DNA of 59,239 nucleotides from Caloramator mitchellensis (GTDB taxonomy: Bacteria > Bacillota > Clostridia > Clostridiales > Caloramatoraceae), in the NCBI RefSeq assembly GCF_001440545.1, contig NZ_LKHP01000012.1:1-59239 (forward strand), in the 5' to 3' direction. The translations under genes and the position numbers were made by a program. Below are positions 55,120 through 59,239 of this stretch, piece after piece. Every line of letters starts with the position of its first letter. Within the stretch, counting starts at the first letter, position 1. The notes under the pieces are model-generated. The model had not been told where the DNA came from. It was given only the letters and a program-made list of their open reading frames with translations, and did no database searches.

Positions 55120-55155
55120 TTTCTTGACTTCTTGAATTGTTTAACAATTAGGACA
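55105..55155 (+). repeat. Dispersed 3'-end repeat, copy C (at subtilase)
   Basis: GTGACATTCACTTGATTTCT, then TGACTTCTTGAATTGTTTAA, then CAATTAGGACA on the plus strand. It is the reverse complement of copies A and B with a few substitutions. In the subtilase gene it codes Val-Thr-Phe-Thr and the stop, exactly as at htrA. Confidence 0.85.
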
Positions 55156-55420
55156 GACTGTCAATTCTTGTTAAGATGCTATTCTTTAACTTAGTAGATA
55201 GGCAAATCCATTATAAAAATATCTTAAATGGAGGTTTAAACGAAATACGAAGTTTTATTAATAATTAAATTTCCATGAAAAATAAATAAATTACTAAATG
55301 AATCCTGACCACCTTTGATTTTTTAGCAGATATTTGAAATCATACTAAGCATTTTGAGCTTATTAATCTTTCTAAATTGGGTTTATCATTTTAATGTAAT
55401 GCATGTCGAAAATCATAACA

Positions 55421-55536
55421 ACCCGTAAAACGGGTGGTTTGCATTAGCCCTATAAGGGCATATTACTGGTTGTGTCTAAAGACACCCTGAAATATCTTCC
55501 AACAGCATAGTTTTTTCAGGCTACCCCTAAAGGGGT
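55421..55536 (-). repeat. Row of four short hairpins with TAAA-type loops
   Basis: ACCCGTAAAACGGGT (55421-55435), GCCCTATAAGGGC (55447-55459), GTGTCTAAAGACAC (55472-55485) and ACCCCTAAAGGGGT (55523-55536). The stems differ but all four loops are AT-rich, TAAA or ATAA in type. They lie directly after the stop of the broken frame on the minus strand, like the ends of IS200/IS605-type elements or the guide-RNA part of their nucleases. Confidence 0.55.
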
Positions 55537-55672
55537 TTATTTTTTGTCTTTTTCCACAGGCTCACCCGTAAACAGGTCTATGAATTCTTTCAAACTTATT
55601 TGGTCATATGTTAAATCTTCTTGTAATTGATTTTTTATAATCTTCTCATTGCTATAAGTTCTTCAGAACCGC
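55537..55672 (-). pseudogene. Broken transposase-like reading frame, C-terminal part
   Basis: Reads YSNEKIIKNQLQEDLTYDQI, then SLKEFIDLFTGEPVEKDKK and TAA. A second frame just upstream opens MNTMGYARGSEELIAMRRL before a stop, so a frameshift is likely. I do not recognise the family. No ribosome binding site or full domain is present. Confidence 0.4.
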
Positions 55673-55706
55673 GGGCATAGCCCATGGTATTCATAATACA
55701 ATTAAG

Positions 55707-55735
55707 GATGGGCATTTGATCAAATACCCATCCTT
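55707..55735. repeat. GGATGGGCA hairpin, copy 2
   Basis: AAGGATGGGCATTTGAT and ATCAAATACCCATCCTT form a long hairpin almost identical in its arms to that at 40138-40168. It lies after the M23 peptidase gene and may act as its terminator, though no T run follows. Confidence 0.5.
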
Positions 55736-55785
55736 ACTATTAACGTAAAACCAAAAATATAAAATTGATATTAAAGGTGTTTTTA

Positions 55786-57168
55786 TCATCTTATATATTT
55801 AAGTGGATCTACTGGTGTTCCATATTTCCTAACTTCAAAATGAAGATGTGGACCTGTTGAACGGCCTGTGCTACCAACAGCAGCTATTTTTTCACCCTTG
55901 TTTACATATTCTCCAATGCTTACATATAATTTGCTTGCATGTCCATATAGAGTTGTAAATCCGTTAGAATGGCTAATTATAATGCACTTGCCGTAGCCGC
56001 TTTTCCATCCAGCATAAATAACCTTTCCAGATGCTGCTGCATAAATTGGGGTTCCAGTTGGAGATGCAAGGTCTATTCCTTCATGTCTTCTTCCCCATCT
56101 GAATTTAAATCCCGAAGTAAGCCTTCCTCTAGAAGGTCTGATAAAGCCCCCCGAAAAAGCAACATATCCGCTATGAGCCTTACCACCAACTATTAAAACT
56201 TCATCCTTTGGCTCTTTCAATACCTCAGTATTTAATACATCTTCCTGAACAACGCTGTCGTTAACAATAAAGACCTTCTTTTCGATATATGCAAGACCAG
56301 TTTGTCCCTTTTCCTTAATCTTTTCAATTCCCTTTTTGATATTTTTATCTACTATTTTCTTTGTATCATAAGGAATTTCTTCTTTGCCGTTAATTTGTGC
56401 AACAATCTCAACATTTACATATGGCTTTTTTCTAATAAATTTAATCTTTTGCCCAATTTGTATTTTATCTATATTCAAATCCGGATTAGCAAGTTTAATA
56501 TCTTCAATCGAGATATCGTTATTAAGAGAAATATCCCAAATTGTATCTCCTTTTTTTACTTCATATTCTTGAGTTAACATTTGTCCATCAGCAATTTTTT
56601 GAATTACATCGTCTATATCCTGCGTGTTTTTATAATAATCCCAAACAAAGTCTGGCTCAATTTTCTCTCTTATAGTAGCTGAAATTATTTTAATCTCACC
56701 ATCAACTTTTGGATAATAGTATTTTTTTAGATCTTCTAATAATTTTTCATATTCCTTTTGTGATTTTACTCTTGCAACTTCTTGTCCATCGATTTTAACT
56801 GCAACAACTTTTGCTTTAAGCCCTAATTCTTTTCTAACGCTAAGTTCTAATTCGTCTTTACTTAAAAAATCTGTCTTTAAAAAATTAATTTTCTCAAAGG
56901 ATATTTTTTCTAAACTATTTTTACCATCTGTTAATTCTATTGAACTTAATACGTCATTATAAACATCTACTCCCTTAACTGCACCAATCTTTTGCCCATT
57001 AACTTTTACTATGTAGGCAGATTCCTTATCTATGTTTATGTCAATGCTAAATGTCGCTACTAATAAACCAGCAATTAGTCCTATTACCCAAAATTTGTCG
57101 ATTTTACTCAAAATCTCGCTAAAATTTGCCTTTATTGGAGAAATTCTTAATTTATCACCATCTTGCAC
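55786..57168 (-). CDS. LysM-G5-M23 peptidoglycan endopeptidase
   Basis: 460 residues from the GTG at 57168, with GGGGG seven bases upstream; a GTG eight codons earlier has no site. Membrane helix about 30-48, then a helical stretch with two YabE-like repeats, LysM (about 198-245, YEVKKGDTIWDISLNND), a G5 domain (about 250-325) and a C-terminal M23 domain with His and Asp in GRRHEGIDLASPTGTP (about 361-376) and HLHFEVRKYG (about 440). It cuts peptide cross-links of the cell wall, outside the membrane. No close operon partner; a SpoIIQ-like or wall-growth role is possible. Confidence 0.9.
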   Translation of the reverse strand: MQDGDKLRISPIKANFSEILSKIDKFWVIGLIAGLLVATFSIDINIDKESAYIVKVNGQKIGAVKGVDVYNDVLSSIELTDGKNSLEKISFEKINFLKTDFLSKDELELSVRKELGLKAKVVAVKIDGQEVARVKSQKEYEKLLEDLKKYYYPKVDGEIKIISATIREKIEPDFVWDYYKNTQDIDDVIQKIADGQMLTQEYEVKKGDTIWDISLNNDISIEDIKLANPDLNIDKIQIGQKIKFIRKKPYVNVEIVAQINGKEEIPYDTKKIVDKNIKKGIEKIKEKGQTGLAYIEKKVFIVNDSVVQEDVLNTEVLKEPKDEVLIVGGKAHSGYVAFSGGFIRPSRGRLTSGFKFRWGRRHEGIDLASPTGTPIYAAASGKVIYAGWKSGYGKCIIISHSNGFTTLYGHASKLYVSIGEYVNKGEKIAAVGSTGRSTGPHLHFEVRKYGTPVDPLKYIR

Positions 57169-57272
57169 CTTTTTTCCCCCTTTCTCAGACACTCACATTT
57201 ATTAGTATACACCAATTAAAAAGTAAATGCAACATAGTATATTTTATGCAAAAAAGAGTAATATATTTCTAT

Positions 57273-57301
57273 TTGTTTAATGTTTTATAACTTGTTATAA
57301 T
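57273..57301 (+). promoter_or_regulatory. Promoter of dnaD-dnaC
   Basis: TTGTTT (57273-57278), 17-base spacer, TATAAT (57296-57301). About 30 bases upstream of the dnaD start. Confidence 0.65.
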
Positions 57302-57332
57302 ATATTCAAGTCCAAAAAAAGAGGTGCTAATT

Positions 57333-58250
57333 ATGCCAAACATTAAACTGAACTCTCCAATGCTCGATTATATTCCATTGCCTTATGAATTTTTAGAAAA
57401 GAATTTAAAGGAAATAGACGGTAACTTTCTTAAGGTTTATATTCTTCTATTAAAATTTGCCTTCGATGGCATTGATACATCTACATCCAATATTTCTAAT
57501 TTTCTCGGTATCATTGAAACAGATGTAATAAGAGCAATAGAATACCTTCAAGAAAATCAAGTTTTAGCAATAAATAAAGATGGGTCTATCTCATTTTCAT
57601 ATAGCAGAAGAAACAACCTTGAATTGACTAAACAATCTGTATTAAAAGATATTGAAAGATTATTATCAAGACCTCTATCTACAAAAGAAATAACTACATT
57701 TTTGAGCTTTATAGATGAATTTAAATTTACCCCAGAAGTTGTTAACCTTCTTGTTGAATATTGTGTATCAAAACAAAAAACAGATATTAGATACATAGAA
57801 AGAGTAGCAATTTCGTGGCATGATAATGATGTAAAGACTATTGATGATGCACAAAAGTTTCTAAAATCATTTGAGGAAAAATGGGCAAAATATAGGGATA
57901 TTTTAAACTTTATGGGTATAAAGGATATGGAAATATCAAAACCACAGGAGGAGCTTTTGGAAAAGTGGATTTATAAGTATCAATTATCCGATGATGTAAT
58001 AAAAGAGGCATGCAGAATATGCGTAAAAAGAATTAATGAAATCAATTTTAGCTATATAGATGCTGTATTAAACGATTGGCACAAAAACAAAATCGATTCA
58101 ATTGACAAGGTAAAAAAATACGATAGAAAGCAAAAAACAACCCCAAAACAAACTCAAAATTATTTCAACAGCTATGGTGGACAGAGAAAGTATGATATAA
58201 AAGAACTTGAAAGGGACCTTTTAGGAAGGGGTGACGATGTTGAGAAGTAA
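57333..58250 (+). CDS. DnaD domain protein, replication initiation
   Basis: 305 residues from the ATG at 57333 (GAGGTG upstream). N-terminal winged-helix region (about 25-95, FLKVYILLLKFAFDGIDTSTSNISNFLGI) and two DnaB_2/DnaD domains (about 110-185 and 200-270; the YxxxIxxW-like stretch RYIERVAISWHDNDVKTIDDA and FSYIDAVLNDWHKNKIDSIDKV). DnaD helps load the replicative helicase at the origin and at restart. It overlaps the next gene by 14 bases. The basic tail is typical. Confidence 0.92.
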   Translation: MPNIKLNSPMLDYIPLPYEFLEKNLKEIDGNFLKVYILLLKFAFDGIDTSTSNISNFLGIIETDVIRAIEYLQENQVLAINKDGSISFSYSRRNNLELTKQSVLKDIERLLSRPLSTKEITTFLSFIDEFKFTPEVVNLLVEYCVSKQKTDIRYIERVAISWHDNDVKTIDDAQKFLKSFEEKWAKYRDILNFMGIKDMEISKPQEELLEKWIYKYQLSDDVIKEACRICVKRINEINFSYIDAVLNDWHKNKIDSIDKVKKYDRKQKTTPKQTQNYFNSYGGQRKYDIKELERDLLGRGDDVEK

Positions 58251-59226
58251 AATAGTCCTTGAAATATTAGAAGAATACGAAAAGCTACAAAATCAGGCAA
58301 AGGAAATGCAAAAGGAAAGACAAAGAGAAGTATATAATAAAATTCCAAGGCTTAGAGAAATCGATGAAAAAATTAAAAAGCTTGGAGTCGAAATGGCAAT
58401 GGCAGTTGTTAACGGTTCAAACTATCAAGAAGTAATAAATCAAACAAGAGAAAAAATAACTAGCTTAAGAATAGAAAAGGGAGAATTATTATCTCTTCAT
58501 AAAGTCCCTCTTGATTTTCTTGAAATAAAATATATATGTTCAAAATGTAATGACACAGGCTTTATTGGTAACCAAAAATGTTCATGCTTTAAACAAAAAT
58601 TAATAGATAAACTATATCAGCAATCAAATCTAAAGGAAATAATTAAAAGAGAAAATTTCGATACCTTTAATATATCCTATTATTCAAGTGAAATTTACCC
58701 CGATGAAAAAATTTCACCAAGAAAGAATATGGAAAGAATATTTACATCGTGCTTAAATTTTGTAAATAATTTCGATTTAACAGAAGATAATCTATTCTTT
58801 TATGGAAGTTCTGGACTTGGTAAAACATTTTTGTCTCACTGTATAGCAAAGGACCTGCTTGATAGAGGAAAAGTTGTAATTTATCAGACAGCGCCAAATT
58901 TAATGGATATCATAAAGAGCGCAAAATACGATGAGAATTCAAACAAAGAAGTTCTTGACGATATATTAGACTGTGACCTTTTAATAATTGACGACCTTGG
59001 GACAGAACCAAACCACACTGGTTATTCGCAACTTGAATTGTTTAACATCATAAACACAAGGCTACTGAAAAATAAAAAAATGGTTATATCTACAAACCTT
59101 CCACTAGAGGACTTTGATTCAATTTATGCCGAAAGAATTAAATCAAGAATTTTGGGTTCATTTATTCTCCACAAGTTTATTGGAGAAGATATAAGGCTTA
59201 TAAAAAGAAGAGCAGGGGATAAGTAA
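58237..59226 (+). CDS. DnaC/DnaI-type helicase loader
   Basis: 329 residues from the ATG at 58237 (GGAAGGGG upstream). An N-terminal coiled coil is followed by a zinc site (YICSKCNDTGFIGNQKCSCFKQ, about 96-117), then an AAA+ domain with Walker A FYGSSGLGKTFLSH (about 190) and Walker B LLIIDDLGTEP (about 247), sensor I STNLP and sensor II Arg. It loads DnaB-type helicase with DnaD. The C-terminus lies inside the window, 13 bases before its end. Confidence 0.93.
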   Translation: MLRSKIVLEILEEYEKLQNQAKEMQKERQREVYNKIPRLREIDEKIKKLGVEMAMAVVNGSNYQEVINQTREKITSLRIEKGELLSLHKVPLDFLEIKYICSKCNDTGFIGNQKCSCFKQKLIDKLYQQSNLKEIIKRENFDTFNISYYSSEIYPDEKISPRKNMERIFTSCLNFVNNFDLTEDNLFFYGSSGLGKTFLSHCIAKDLLDRGKVVIYQTAPNLMDIIKSAKYDENSNKEVLDDILDCDLLIIDDLGTEPNHTGYSQLELFNIINTRLLKNKKMVISTNLPLEDFDSIYAERIKSRILGSFILHKFIGEDIRLIKRRAGDK

Positions 59227-59239
59227 AATTTACTTACCG

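Larger units (their letters stand above)
55120..55785. other. Insertion-sequence debris region without an intact gene
   Basis: 666 bases. It holds, in order: end of copy C; about 260 AT-rich bases in which I see nothing; four hairpins with TAAA-type loops (55421-55536); a broken minus-strand reading frame (55537-55672); and a GGATGGGCA hairpin (55707-55735). Together they suggest an old transposon that was lost. Confidence 0.6.

Noticed and set aside
55421-55536. Hairpin row as a CRISPR or riboswitch
   Set aside because: The stems differ in sequence and spacing, so it is not a CRISPR. No known riboswitch core was seen and no gene lies downstream on a fitting strand.

Overview
The window is a low-GC, gene-dense stretch of a Gram-positive chromosome, most likely an anaerobic member of the Clostridia. 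The evidence is the strong GGAGG-type ribosome binding sites, a DegS/DegU-like two-component pair, a GlpP-controlled glycerol regulon, a DnaD plus DnaC/DnaI-type pair, SstT, a MurA with an active-site Cys, and no respiratory genes. A moderately thermophilic Caloramator-like host is possible, but this is only an inference from the overall gene style. No rRNA, tRNA or CRISPR array was recognised.

Layout. (1) 1-8034, minus strand: a Tad/Flp type IVc pilus operon (flp, tadE, tadG-like, cpaB, cpaE, cpaF, tadB, start of tadC), preceded by a DegS/DegU-like kinase-regulator pair. (2) 8260-11154: a large CHASE4-PAS-PAS-GGDEF-HD-GYP protein. (3) 11247-21399, minus: one xylo-oligosaccharide locus running from a binding protein and two permeases through a GH43 xylosidase, a LacI regulator and a GH1 glycosidase to xylose isomerase and xylulokinase. 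Three LacI-type palindromes surround its promoter, and it has no ATPase of its own. (4) 21680-29535: a zinc-ribbon protein with a leader that can hide its ribosome binding site, a chemoreceptor, a GGDEF-EAL protein, a candidate small RNA, an MBL-fold hydrolase, and a wall-binding protein with two nearly identical FMN-binding-like domains. (5) 29750-37250: SstT and the glycerol regulon (glpP, DUF1667 gene, two flavoprotein genes, glpK, glpF) with two matching leader terminators that are probable GlpP targets.

(6) 37475-41837: an accessory patch with a flavin-reductase-like gene, a 5' fragment of a group II intron, a three-gene toxin-antitoxin-like cassette (DUF4258, YgiT zinc finger plus HTH, ImmA/IrrE peptidase) with a tandem 20-bp repeat at its promoter, an IS21 istB relic, a probably truncated gene, rlmH and a DUF2200 gene. 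(7) 41963-47706: an HtrA protease, a WalJ-like hydrolase, and a Fur-box-controlled iron-siderophore ABC importer. (8) 47893-55119: another GGDEF-HD-GYP protein, malic enzyme, murA, a LysR regulator and a subtilase. (9) 55120-55785: insertion-sequence debris with a row of hairpins. (10) 55786-59226: a LysM-G5-M23 peptidase and the dnaD-dnaC replication pair.

How it fits together: surface pili, a chemoreceptor and three proteins with paired c-di-GMP synthesis and breakdown domains point to a cell that switches between attachment and movement, with xylan-derived sugars and glycerol as carbon sources. The most unusual items are: a 51-54-bp dispersed repeat that lies in the same orientation at the 3' end of three or four unrelated genes and supplies the stop codon in at least two; a 167-bp near-palindromic MITE-like element beside one copy; the candidate small RNA; the masked ribosome binding site of the zinc-ribbon gene; the wall-anchored double FMN protein; and the DUF4258/YgiT/ImmA cassette.
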